Below, one piece after another: positions 7,947 to 16,172 of a stretch of DNA of 48,299 nt. Numbering within the stretch: the first letter of the stretch is position 1; each line of letters opens with the position of its first letter. The translations under genes were made by a program, and so were the position numbers. The DNA comes from Helicobacter rappini (GTDB taxonomy: Bacteria > Campylobacterota > Campylobacteria > Campylobacterales > Helicobacteraceae), in assembly GCF_900198625.1 (NCBI RefSeq), contig NZ_FZPK01000022.1, positions 1-48,299 on the forward strand, read 5' to 3'. The notes under the pieces were generated by a model, which saw nothing but the letters and a program-made list of their open reading frames with translations, did not search any database and was not told the DNA's origin.

Positions 7947-10064
7947 ATGAAAATCATTGAGATTACCAACACCCAAACAGAGACATATATACTTGATAAA
8001 TATGCGACACTTGCGGATAGGTCGGTTATGCTAAAGGTTGGTGGTAGCGTATTGTTATGCAGTGTTTGTGTAGATTATGAGAATCCAAGTAGTGAAGACT
8101 TCTTACCCCTTAGCGTCCAATATGTTGAGAAAATGTATGCTATCGGTAAAATCCCGCAAGGCTTCCTTAAAAAAGAGGGCAAACCAAGTGATAATGAGAT
8201 TCTAATCTCGCGTTTAATCGATAGAAGTCTTCGCCCACTTTTCCCAAAAGACTATCCCTATCCCGTGCAAATCACAATACTTGTAATGAGCTATGATAAT
8301 AAGATTGATATATGTCAAAAAGCTATGAATCTAGCAAGTATTTGTCTGTATCTCTCAAGCATTCCGCTAACACAAAAAGGGATTCTAAATGGCATAAGGG
8401 TTATGCGGCGTGATGATGAGTTTAGTCTTTGTGATGATTTAAATGATCTTTTAGAATCTAAACTAGATTTATTTGTAAGCGGCATAAATAATAATGTTAG
8501 CATGATAGAAATGCAAAGCTTAAAAACAACTACACAAAATAAAGATTCTATAATAGAAAATGCAAATGAGATAAGCAAAAATGACTTACTAGAAGCGATA
8601 AACCTAGCAAAAAAACATATAGAAACTATGTCTATGCTTTATATGAAGCATTTTGAGCCTTTTATTTTAGAAAAAAGGGAATATGAGGGTAGCAATAAGC
8701 TAGATTTAGCCTTGAAAGAAAGCTTAGAGAAAGAACACACAGATTCTATAAAAGAGTGTCTATGCGGCATGTCAAAGACAGAGCGACACACACAGCTTAT
8801 AGCCCTTATTAAAGAGATTTCACAGACACACAATCTTGAGCGTGAAATTGTAGCAAAGCATGTATTTGCTATCAAAAAAGAGATTATGCGAAGCATGATT
8901 CTAAACGAGGGCAAAAGGGCTGATGGCAGAGCTTTAAGAGAGATACGAGAGATAAGTATAGAATCTAATCTTTTGCCTAAGACACATGGCAGCGCTTGTT
9001 TCACACGGGGGCAGACACAAGCCCTTGTTACCTGCACTCTAGGCAGTCAAAATGACGCACAAACACAAGAGGGCATTCTAACTCAGGGCAAAAGTAAGAT
9101 TATATTCCATTATAACTTCCCCCCATTTAGTGTCGGCGAAGCCTATCCTATTGGGGCAAGTTCAAGACGAGAGTTAGGACATGGCAATCTTGCACTAAAG
9201 GCAATAGAATCTAATGTAGCAAATACGCCGCATACTATCCGCCTTGTATCAGAGATATTGCAGTCAAATGGCTCAAGCTCTATGGCGAGTGTATGCGGGG
9301 CTAGCCTTGCCCTGCTTGGTGCGGATATAAAAATGCATAATATGGTAGCAGGTATTGCAATGGGGCTAATTTATGAGAGTGAAGAGAGATTTGCGATACT
9401 AAGCGATATTATGGGCTTAGAAGACTTTGATGGCGATATGGATTTTAAGATTGCTGGGAATGAAAAGGGCTTTAGTGCCTTGCAGCTTGATATAAAGATA
9501 CATGGACTTAGTGAATCTATACTAAACCAAAGCCTAGAGCAAGCAAGGGAAGGGATACTACATATTCTCTCACTCATGCGGAATGTAGAGATTAAGCCAA
9601 ACTATGAGTTACTCCCGCAAAAAGAGAGCTTTTGTGTGCCACACACAAGCATTGGGGAGATAATCGGGCAAGGTGGGCGGACTATACGCGATATTATCTC
9701 TCGTTTTCAAGTTAGTATCAACATCGATAAAGATGAAGGTATCGTGCATATTAGTGCAAATAATAAAGATTCTATGCAGAATGCAAAAAATTTCATACTT
9801 GATCTTTTACGCAAAAAAGAGAAAAAAGAGTTGCCCTATAAAGTTGGAGAATGTGTTGAGGGTGTAGTGAGTAAGCAGGTAGAATCTGGCTTTCTAGTGG
9901 ATTTAGCACAAGGTGGTAATGGAATCTTAAGGACTATTTCCATGCAAGAAGAGTTGCAAATAGGTCAAGCTTTATCTGTTAGGATTCTAAGTTGTAGTTA
10001 TGGTAAGACTGAGTTAGAGATTATAGACAAAAAAGAAGAGAATGCAGAAAATTTAGGGGTTTAA
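7947..10064 (+). CDS. pnp: Polyribonucleotide nucleotidyltransferase (PNPase)
   Basis: The 705-residue product has two RNase PH-like domains, for example FTRGQTQALVTCTLG in the second, followed by a KH domain (IGEIIGQGGRTIRDI) and a C-terminal S1 domain (GECVEGVVSKQVESGFLVDL). PNPase degrades RNA from the 3' end using phosphate and takes part in mRNA turnover. The frame is open from a TTG at 7860, but those 29 extra codons are hydrophobic and unlike the family; ATG 7947 has ACAAGGA just upstream and begins MKIIEITN, the normal start. A small open frame begins two bases after the stop. Confidence 0.97.
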   Translation: MKIIEITNTQTETYILDKYATLADRSVMLKVGGSVLLCSVCVDYENPSSEDFLPLSVQYVEKMYAIGKIPQGFLKKEGKPSDNEILISRLIDRSLRPLFPKDYPYPVQITILVMSYDNKIDICQKAMNLASICLYLSSIPLTQKGILNGIRVMRRDDEFSLCDDLNDLLESKLDLFVSGINNNVSMIEMQSLKTTTQNKDSIIENANEISKNDLLEAINLAKKHIETMSMLYMKHFEPFILEKREYEGSNKLDLALKESLEKEHTDSIKECLCGMSKTERHTQLIALIKEISQTHNLEREIVAKHVFAIKKEIMRSMILNEGKRADGRALREIREISIESNLLPKTHGSACFTRGQTQALVTCTLGSQNDAQTQEGILTQGKSKIIFHYNFPPFSVGEAYPIGASSRRELGHGNLALKAIESNVANTPHTIRLVSEILQSNGSSSMASVCGASLALLGADIKMHNMVAGIAMGLIYESEERFAILSDIMGLEDFDGDMDFKIAGNEKGFSALQLDIKIHGLSESILNQSLEQAREGILHILSLMRNVEIKPNYELLPQKESFCVPHTSIGEIIGQGGRTIRDIISRFQVSINIDKDEGIVHISANNKDSMQNAKNFILDLLRKKEKKELPYKVGECVEGVVSKQVESGFLVDLAQGGNGILRTISMQEELQIGQALSVRILSCSYGKTELEIIDKKEENAENLGV

Positions 10065-10065
10065 T

Positions 10066-10191
10066 ATGCAAGTAGAGAATTTAGAAAATCTTAAGCAAGG
10101 CACTCTACTTGAATTACTAAAAGATCGTGAAACAAAAATCTATCGCATGATACATTACAACATGTCTATACGATATATAGGAAAACTATAA
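10066..10191 (+). CDS. Possible 41-residue peptide or gene remnant after pnp
   Basis: An open frame of 41 codons begins at ATG 10066, one base after the pnp stop, so it could be translated by coupling. It reads MQVENLENLKQGTLLEL and onward, is charged, and ends in a basic YIGKL. The start of the sequence looks like a normal protein N-terminus, while the end runs into AT-rich DNA, so it may be the surviving 5' end of a decayed gene. No family is recognised. Confidence 0.3.
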   Translation: MQVENLENLKQGTLLELLKDRETKIYRMIHYNMSIRYIGKL

Positions 10192-10390
10192 AATAAACTT
10201 TATATTTGCCGCAAAATGCCTAAAAGCAAGTATTTGCATGGGAAATAAAATAAAACTTAACATAGAATAATTTCTTTGAAACTTACTCATTGGAAACAAA
10301 ATGCCCCCTTATGCAACCACAAAGCAATATATGTTAAATTTACAAAAACAATATAGAATCCTTTGCAAAAAATCTATAAAAAGGAATGCA

Positions 10391-11008
10391 ATGTTTCGCA
10401 ATATGCTTAAATATTATCTGCATGTTGTTTTATTTATCATGTTTATAAATACAAATTATTTATTTTCGCAAAATTATGGTGGAAATTATGATTGGCGTAT
10501 GCTTGGTGGGGGACCATTGCAGCTTGTATCATTTCACATTGGCACAAATACAAGTATCAATCGCAATTCCACAGGCTATAATATCGGTGGGAGTGTGGGG
10601 TGGAACTATCTATCGAGTTTTTATAACGCATTTGATGGCATTGATCATATTTTTGATATGGGCGTAAGAGTTAAATACATGTTTAATGATTCCATTATTA
10701 AAAGCCATCTTGTTGGGACGGAGCTTTATTTTCATTTCCCATGTAGCACGACTAACCTTTTTCGTCATGCACCACAGCCTCTTTCGCTTATTATCGGCGG
10801 TGGGGCAATCTTTGCAAAAAATAATACTCAAGCGCAGAATCTATCTTTAAACGAAACAACAGGGTATTATGTAGAAGTGGGTGTTGGACTTTTTAAATAC
10901 TTTGTTATTAATGCAAATTTATTATATCGTGCGAGTTTTTTTCAACCAAATGCTTTGAATATACAGCCTATCGAGCATAATTTCCTTGTGGAATTTGCGA
11001 TTTTTTAG
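10391..11008 (+). CDS. Outer-membrane beta-barrel protein (hypothetical)
   Basis: The 205-residue product has a signal-like N-terminus (LKYYLHVVLFIMFINTNYLF) and then alternating hydrophobic/polar strands with many Gly and aromatic residues, ending in EFAIF. A terminal Phe is the usual outer-membrane insertion signal. I chose ATG 10391 because AAAAAGGA lies six bases before it and the signal peptide then has a normal length; the frame is open 30 codons further upstream. It faces a second barrel gene of similar size (11028-11741) across a 19-base gap. The segments FDMGVRVKYMF here and LDFGVKGRYEY there suggest distant paralogues. Confidence 0.7.
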   Translation: MFRNMLKYYLHVVLFIMFINTNYLFSQNYGGNYDWRMLGGGPLQLVSFHIGTNTSINRNSTGYNIGGSVGWNYLSSFYNAFDGIDHIFDMGVRVKYMFNDSIIKSHLVGTELYFHFPCSTTNLFRHAPQPLSLIIGGGAIFAKNNTQAQNLSLNETTGYYVEVGVGLFKYFVINANLLYRASFFQPNALNIQPIEHNFLVEFAIF

Positions 11009-11027
11009 GGATTATAAGTTTAATCAC

Positions 11028-11741
11028 TTACTTATTAAAAGCTGGTGCTATCAAAGCAGCTGGGATATAAATCGGTAGGGCAACAGCCGTTATAGCAGCA
11101 GCTGGATATACCGCAAATGGAAAGCGAAGTGAGAGCTGAACGGAGTGTTGCGTGGGGGCATTTGTGATAAAATCGCTTCTAAATACAAGTGAAGCATGCA
11201 CGGGGCTACTTGGTAAAATAAGCATACCAGCATCTATATATGTCCCACCATTTATACCTATATTATCAAGTCTGCCACCAACCCCAAATACTACACTTGC
11301 AATTTGCCAACCTTGAATGTTAAACAAAGGCGGATGATAATATGTCTCAATGCCAAATCTATGTGTGCCATAACTTCTTACATCAAAGCCATACTCATAT
11401 CTACCCTTTACACCAAAATCTAAGATTCTACAAGATGACCCGCCAATTCCCATCCACCCTATATCAAATGCAAGATGATGGGCTGGAAGTTGTCTATCCA
11501 TCATAATAGAATCTGTGCTATGTGAAGATAGACTAAAGCCATATCCATATTCTGCTCCAAAAATATTACTAATAGCACTCAAATAGGTCATATTTTTATA
11601 AAAAGGCATGTTTTCATTCAATAAATCCCCATCGGATATATAGCGAATAAAAGATTCACAAGCCCTAGCGCTATTGCCTATAAAGATACTTATGATAAGA
11701 ATGTATAAGGTATGTTTATAGAGTTTATTATAAAGTGGCAT
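11028..11741 (-). CDS. Outer-membrane beta-barrel protein with a hydrophobic C-terminal tail
   Basis: This 237-residue protein has a clear signal peptide (HTLYILIISIFIGNSARA) and Gly/aromatic-rich beta strands. The barrel-like part seems to end at HSVQLSLRFPF, which would be a normal C-terminal strand, but a further 25 or so residues follow that are almost all hydrophobic with several Pro and Ala. That extension is unusual for a barrel. A candidate -10 box (TATAAT on the minus strand, 11774-11779) lies 33 bases upstream of the ATG. It is convergent with the barrel gene at 10391-11008. Function is unknown. Confidence 0.7.
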   Translation of the reverse strand: MPLYNKLYKHTLYILIISIFIGNSARACESFIRYISDGDLLNENMPFYKNMTYLSAISNIFGAEYGYGFSLSSHSTDSIMMDRQLPAHHLAFDIGWMGIGGSSCRILDFGVKGRYEYGFDVRSYGTHRFGIETYYHPPLFNIQGWQIASVVFGVGGRLDNIGINGGTYIDAGMLILPSSPVHASLVFRSDFITNAPTQHSVQLSLRFPFAVYPAAAITAVALPIYIPAALIAPAFNK

Positions 11742-11773
11742 AAATGATAATTCCCATAGATTTGAATCTGTCT

Positions 11774-11779
11774 ATTATA
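11774..11779 (-). promoter_or_regulatory. Candidate -10 box for the minus-strand barrel gene
   Basis: TATAAT on the minus strand, 33 bases from the start codon at 11741, in an AT-rich setting typical of Helicobacter vegetative promoters. Confidence 0.45.
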
Positions 11780-12186
11780 GCATTTGTTTGTTTTAAGAGA
11801 ATGGCTTTGTTATAATTTAATCCGTTGTGATTATAGCAGGCAATGTGCTTGAGATTCTAATAGAGAGATTCAAATATGAGTAATTTAATAGGGATTTATG
11901 CAAAACACTTGCATTGCGAGTTATTTTATAGTAGGATTTCATAGATTTTCTTAGAGAAATACTATTTGCTTAAATCAATGTAAGTTTAGAATCTTCTTTG
12001 CTTAGTCGTTCCATAGTTTTGCAAGCAAACCGCTGTATTTGTAAATATTTTTGCCACAGATGTGTAAAATGCAGAATGATATATTGATTGGTATTATTGG
12101 ATTGATATTTTGGAATCTCTTTTGCTTGTATAGGCGTTTAGTTAGTGTATTTTAGAATCTAGTGATTTTGTTGGTTGGAGTGTGTT
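11780..12186. other. About 400 bases without a convincing gene
   Basis: The stretch holds a plus-strand TATAAT (11811-11816) with no obvious gene behind it, a 22-codon open frame (11876-11944) after a poor ribosome site, and three copies of the word AGAATCT/AGATTCT (11852, 11988, 12154). A small RNA starting near 11823 is possible but unsupported. Confidence 0.4.
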
Positions 12187-12786
12187 GTGCGTTGTTGTAA
12201 AGTGCTGTTTATGTGTTTATGTGTAGTCTCTTTGTTGTTTGCTGAAGGTGATTTATCTGTGGGCGAAAAAGCTGATGTGGAGCAGCTTGAGCTTGCTGGT
12301 GGAGATTCATTTGAATATGATATTGACAATAAAATCCGTAGGGCAAAAAGCAGCGTGCAAGTTGGCGTGGGTATAAACTTCACACATAATGTTGATACGA
12401 AAGCATTGCAGGTAAATGCGAGTGTAGCACTTGGATATAGTTACTTTTTTCATAAGACTTTTGGCGTAAGGCTGAATGGCATTTTTGATAATACGCAGAC
12501 AAGCTATTTTGGTGGGGTTGGATTGGATGTTATGTGGGATTTTATCCAGACAGAGCCATTTGGCTTTGGTGTGCTTGTTGGCAGTAGTGCTGGATATACA
12601 GAGCGATATGGCACTTATAAGAATGGTGGATTTTTAGGATACTTTCATGTGGGGCTAGGCATGGTGTTTGATGGTGGTAGAAGTAGGCTTGATGGTATTA
12701 CTAGGATACCATATAATACTATTGGCACAGCAGGACAAATATCGACAGATATTACTTATGTGCTCATGTATTCCTATACTTTTTAA
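12187..12786 (+). CDS. Outer-membrane beta-barrel protein (OMP superfamily)
   Basis: The product is about 199 residues with a short signal peptide (KVLFMCLCVVSLLFAE), an acidic linker, and a Gly-rich barrel ending in YVLMYSYTF, with the C-terminal Phe expected of outer-membrane proteins. The mature part contains ASVALGYSYFFHKTFGVRLNG and GVGLDVMWDF, the pattern of small Helicobacter OMPs. Start choice: the frame is open from TTG 12175, but TTGGAG (12175-12180) looks like the ribosome site for GTG 12187, which I prefer. No neighbour suggests a specific role. Confidence 0.7.
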   Translation: MRCCKVLFMCLCVVSLLFAEGDLSVGEKADVEQLELAGGDSFEYDIDNKIRRAKSSVQVGVGINFTHNVDTKALQVNASVALGYSYFFHKTFGVRLNGIFDNTQTSYFGGVGLDVMWDFIQTEPFGFGVLVGSSAGYTERYGTYKNGGFLGYFHVGLGMVFDGGRSRLDGITRIPYNTIGTAGQISTDITYVLMYSYTF

Positions 12787-13033
12787 TTATTTATTTTGCA
12801 TTAGAAGACTTTGTGGTTCTTGCGGTAAGATAGTGAGAATCATAGAGTGTTTTTTATTTCTCTATTTTGTATATATTTTCAGAATCATATATAATTACTA
12901 TGCTTTGAGTTATCAAGTTGAGATAGTTTTGGAAAATAGATTCTAATTAAGATATATGACTTAAAATGGCTTGGATTCTCTGCATTAAATATGTTTGGAA
13001 ATATTATGTGATTAGAAAGATGATGACAATGAG

Positions 13034-13067
13034 AGTAATGAAATTAAAATCTTTTAATTTCATTACT
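13034..13067. repeat. Perfect 16-bp inverted repeat with a 2-base centre
   Basis: The arms are 13034-13049 and 13052-13067 (AGTAATGAAATTAAAA and its exact complement). No T run follows directly, so it is not an obvious terminator on either strand. It lies about 70 bases beyond the ferritin stop and 250 beyond the barrel gene stop. Confidence 0.7.
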
Positions 13068-13078
13068 GCAATAAAATT

Positions 13079-13114
13079 TATAAAAAAGCTAAGTCTTAAT
13101 CTAGATTAAGACTT
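13079..13114 (-). terminator. Rho-independent terminator of the ferritin gene
   Basis: A perfect 24-base palindrome (AAGTCTTAATCT then its complement, 13091-13114) is followed on the minus strand by AGCTTTTTTA. It begins 24 bases after the ferritin stop. Confidence 0.75.
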
Positions 13115-13137
13115 TGAGAGTTACACAGAATCTATAC

Positions 13138-13632
13138 TTATTTGCCTATAAGTGTTTTAATGTATTGATCTGCTAAATAAAGCCCATTGCTTTGTTCGCC
13201 GATAAGCTTTATTTTATCCACTATGCCACGAAACAACGCCTCTTCTTCATGCTGCTCTGCTACATACCACTGCAAAAAGTTAAAAGTTGAATAATCCTTA
13301 TTTTCTAGCATAAAACTTACAAGATCATTAATCGATTTTGTGATCGATAACTCATGTTGATAAGTTTTTTCAAACACATCAAGTAAATTTTTGAAATTAG
13401 ATTCTGGCTTTTCTATCGCTTGTAGCTCCACAACAGAATCTGTTTCATTAAGATAAGTGATTAGCTTTTTAGCATGATCGCTTTCTTGTCCTGCATGTGA
13501 AAATAAAAACTGCCCCGCACCATCTAATCTGTTATGAAAACACCATGAACTCATACTTAAATACAGATTTGATGCAAACATTTCTTTTGCAACTTGCTCA
13601 TTTAACTTTTTTGTAACTTCAGCTGATAACAT
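13138..13632 (-). CDS. pfr: Non-haem ferritin
   Basis: This 164-residue ferritin stores iron in a 24-subunit shell and oxidises Fe(II). All ferroxidase ligands known from bacterial FtnA are present at the expected positions: E17, Y24, E50, H53, E94 and Q127. The length matches H. pylori Pfr closely. AGGAG lies just before the ATG. Upstream is a TATAAT-type -10 inside an inverted repeat that resembles an iron-regulator operator. The gene has its own terminator, so it is monocistronic. Confidence 0.97.
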   Translation of the reverse strand: MLSAEVTKKLNEQVAKEMFASNLYLSMSSWCFHNRLDGAGQFLFSHAGQESDHAKKLITYLNETDSVVELQAIEKPESNFKNLLDVFEKTYQHELSITKSINDLVSFMLENKDYSTFNFLQWYVAEQHEEEALFRGIVDKIKLIGEQSNGLYLADQYIKTLIGK

Positions 13633-13688
13633 ATTATGCTCCTATATAATAAAATATTTTGATAATTTGATACAATTTCAAATTAACT

Positions 13689-13715
13689 TTATCATTATAG
13701 TATATTAAATGATAA
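13689..13715 (-). promoter_or_regulatory. Ferritin promoter with Fur-box-like inverted repeat
   Basis: TTATCATT (13689-13696) and AATGATAA (13708-13715) form an inverted repeat, and a minus-strand TATAAT (13694-13699) overlaps it, about 62 bases before the ferritin start. H. pylori pfr is known to be repressed by iron-free Fur at operators containing TCATT. The similarity here suggests the same control; it is an inference. Confidence 0.5.
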
Positions 13716-14013
13716 TAAGTCAATATGTAATCCACTTTTTACTATAATATGTAAATTATAAAAAAATATTATAGAAATGTTTTGGTAATAATATGTGGAG
13801 TCTAGATTTACAAACACATTATTGTTGAAGTATTAAGATATGGATTCTATATGCTATGTCGAGATGGTGTAAAAGTCATAATACAAAATATATTGTAAAG
13901 GTAATTATGAAAAATGGGGAATCTAAAACTCTATTCACAAAGTCTCTGTGTGTAGATTTGCATATTGCTAATTTCTTTGTAAATGTTAAAATGATTAAGC
14001 ATATACTTATGAA
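13716..14013. other. Gene-free stretch between pfr and argC
   Basis: AT-rich sequence with scattered TATAAT-like words and no open frame or repeat that I can support. It is upstream of pfr and downstream of argC. Confidence 0.4.
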
Positions 14014-15063
14014 TCAAGGAAACAAAGGCAATTGATTTAGGGCTTTATGTTCTGTAAATCCAAAGCGGATATTAAGATTCTGTATGGCTTGTCCTGCTGC
14101 ACCTTTTACAAGATTATCAAGGGCTCCCATCATAATTAATCGCTTATTTCGTTTATCAAGACATACACTCACATCGACAAAATTACTCCCTTTAACCCAA
14201 CGCGTTTGCGGTGCTACGCCATATTCTAGCACTCTAACAAAATAGCTATTAGCATAAAAATTTGTAAGAATCTCTTGTATCTCTTTCTCTGTAATGCTCT
14301 CATATTTACTCTCTAATTGTGCGTAAGCAGTGATTAAAATGCCGCGATTCATAGGGATTAAATGTGGTGTGAAGCTAAGCGTGATTTCACTATTTGAAAT
14401 GATAGATAAATTCTCTTCAATCTCTGCTGTGTGTCTATGATTTATAAGCCCATAGGCTTTCACATTTTCATGCACTTCGCAAAAGAGATTATCTAGCTTT
14501 GTGCTACGACCAGCCCCCGATACCCCACTTTTTGCATCGATTATAATGCTTTTTTTATCAATGATTCCATGCTTTAAAAATGGAGCGATACACAATGTGC
14601 TACAAGTAGGATAGCAGCCCGGATTTGCTATGAGATTTGCTTCTTTAATGCTATCTCTATAAAGCTCACTTAGCCCATATACAGAATCTTGTAGTAAAGA
14701 AATATTTGGGTGAGTGAAGTTATAATACTCTTCGTATTTCTTAGCATTTTTCAAGCGAAAATCTGCGGATAAGTCAATAATTACGCATTTTTTTAGCATA
14801 TCTTTCGTGAGTATTTTTGCTAAAAAATCATGCGGGGTTGCTGCTAGAATGCAGTCATTTTCTTCACACACAGATTCTAAGTCTTTATTATCCATGATAG
14901 AATCAAAGTGTTTATAAAAATGCCCTAAGCTTTTATCTATCCTTTGCCCAGATTGTGTATTTGCCCCAAAATAATTGAGTTTTACCTCATCATGTGCGTT
15001 TAAGATTCTAAGAATCTCTGCACCACCATAGCCACTTGTCCCAAGAACCGCAACTTTTAACAT
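14014..15063 (-). CDS. argC: N-acetyl-gamma-glutamyl-phosphate reductase
   Basis: The 349-residue enzyme reduces N-acetylglutamyl phosphate to the semialdehyde in arginine synthesis. It begins with the NADP-binding motif GTSGYGGAE and has the catalytic cysteine in NPGCYPT (C150). Length is normal. The start (ATG 15063) overlaps the end of the permease gene upstream by seven bases, and AAGGAAATGAT serves as ribosome site. H. pylori lacks this biosynthetic route, while enterohepatic Helicobacter and Campylobacter often have it, so the gene argues against H. pylori. Confidence 0.97.
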   Translation of the reverse strand: MLKVAVLGTSGYGGAEILRILNAHDEVKLNYFGANTQSGQRIDKSLGHFYKHFDSIMDNKDLESVCEENDCILAATPHDFLAKILTKDMLKKCVIIDLSADFRLKNAKKYEEYYNFTHPNISLLQDSVYGLSELYRDSIKEANLIANPGCYPTCSTLCIAPFLKHGIIDKKSIIIDAKSGVSGAGRSTKLDNLFCEVHENVKAYGLINHRHTAEIEENLSIISNSEITLSFTPHLIPMNRGILITAYAQLESKYESITEKEIQEILTNFYANSYFVRVLEYGVAPQTRWVKGSNFVDVSVCLDKRNKRLIMMGALDNLVKGAAGQAIQNLNIRFGFTEHKALNQLPLFP

Positions 15064-16118
15064 ATCATTTCCTTATTTTTATCTACAAATTCATGCTCAT
15101 ACACACGCAATAAAGCGATAAAAAGCGCTGTAATCGCAGGTCCAATAATAATGCCCCAAAAGCCAAACGCCCCAATACCCGCTAAAATCGCAAAGAATAT
15201 CACAAACTCATTAATCTGTAAAGGCGTGCGTAAAATCCGCTTATTCACAATGCCTATAAGCCATGGCTTTACAATATTATCGATTATAAAGCCAATAAAT
15301 ACCGCACTATAAAGCCCTACAATTACCGCACCTTTAAAATCGCCCTGATACACAAGTATAGCACATATTGGCAGCCATACAATCACCCCGCCAACAATTG
15401 GAATCATAGAGCAGATTCCATACAAAATACCAAGCAAAACCCCATCAAAGCCAAAAAAATACGCAATAATCCCAAATGCAGTCCCCTGCATAACAACATT
15501 AAAAAAAGTAGAGAGAAATACAAGTCGCAAAGTCCCGCTAACTTCCATTGCCACTTCATTAATCTGTGCTTCTTCAAAAGGCAATATGCGTTTCATATAC
15601 GCATAAAGCCGCTCTCCAAAGTAAAAAAACACAAATAAAAATACAATAATAACAAAGCCATCGATAATAAATTTTAAGCCATTCTCTCCCACTATGCTAG
15701 ATAATTTTAAGACTATGCCAGAGATTTTAGCAAATGAGATTTCATTCAATAATGAAGGCAAATAATCGTGTATAAAAGGTAGTTTTTCAGCAAGATTCTG
15801 TAATGCTAGTTTTGATTGGTCAAACATGCTTTGCAAACTCAACCAATTGATCATTTTCACACCTAAAAACGCACGATAACACACAAATAATACGGGTATA
15901 AATACTAGTCCTATCATAAGCAAAAGTGCGAATAGAGATGCTAAGAGTGCATTTTTTACATAGTTTTGCAACCAATGTTTTAACCAAATCGTAGCAACAC
16001 AAAGCAAAAATGCAATCAATATATTAAATAAATAAGCTTGATACAGCATAAGTGTCGCCACACATACACCACCAAACAATAAACCAAAAACTATTTTGCT
16101 TTGCATTTTTTGTCTCAT
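15057..16118 (-). CDS. AI-2E family transporter (PerM/YdiK-like membrane protein)
   Basis: This 353-residue polytopic protein has the family pattern: several N-terminal helices, a soluble middle section, then clustered helices containing GICSMIPIVGGVIVWLPI and DNIVKPWLIG near the C-terminus. The family exports small solutes; AI-2 export was shown for one member, but most have no proven substrate. An ATG at 16106 is an alternative start. The gene overlaps argC by seven bases, which looks like compact packing rather than a functional link. Confidence 0.88.
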   Translation of the reverse strand: MRQKMQSKIVFGLLFGGVCVATLMLYQAYLFNILIAFLLCVATIWLKHWLQNYVKNALLASLFALLLMIGLVFIPVLFVCYRAFLGVKMINWLSLQSMFDQSKLALQNLAEKLPFIHDYLPSLLNEISFAKISGIVLKLSSIVGENGLKFIIDGFVIIVFLFVFFYFGERLYAYMKRILPFEEAQINEVAMEVSGTLRLVFLSTFFNVVMQGTAFGIIAYFFGFDGVLLGILYGICSMIPIVGGVIVWLPICAILVYQGDFKGAVIVGLYSAVFIGFIIDNIVKPWLIGIVNKRILRTPLQINEFVIFFAILAGIGAFGFWGIIIGPAITALFIALLRVYEHEFVDKNKEMIC

Positions 16119-16172
16119 ATCTTAGAATCTAAAGCTGACATTATAGCTTAGATACATATAAGATAAAATAAT

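Larger units (their letters stand above)
12787..13137. other. Gene-free stretch with two inverted repeats
   Basis: Between a plus-strand barrel gene and the minus-strand ferritin gene. It holds a perfect 16-bp inverted repeat (13034-13067) and the ferritin terminator (13079-13114), listed separately. Nothing else is recognised. Confidence 0.5.
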
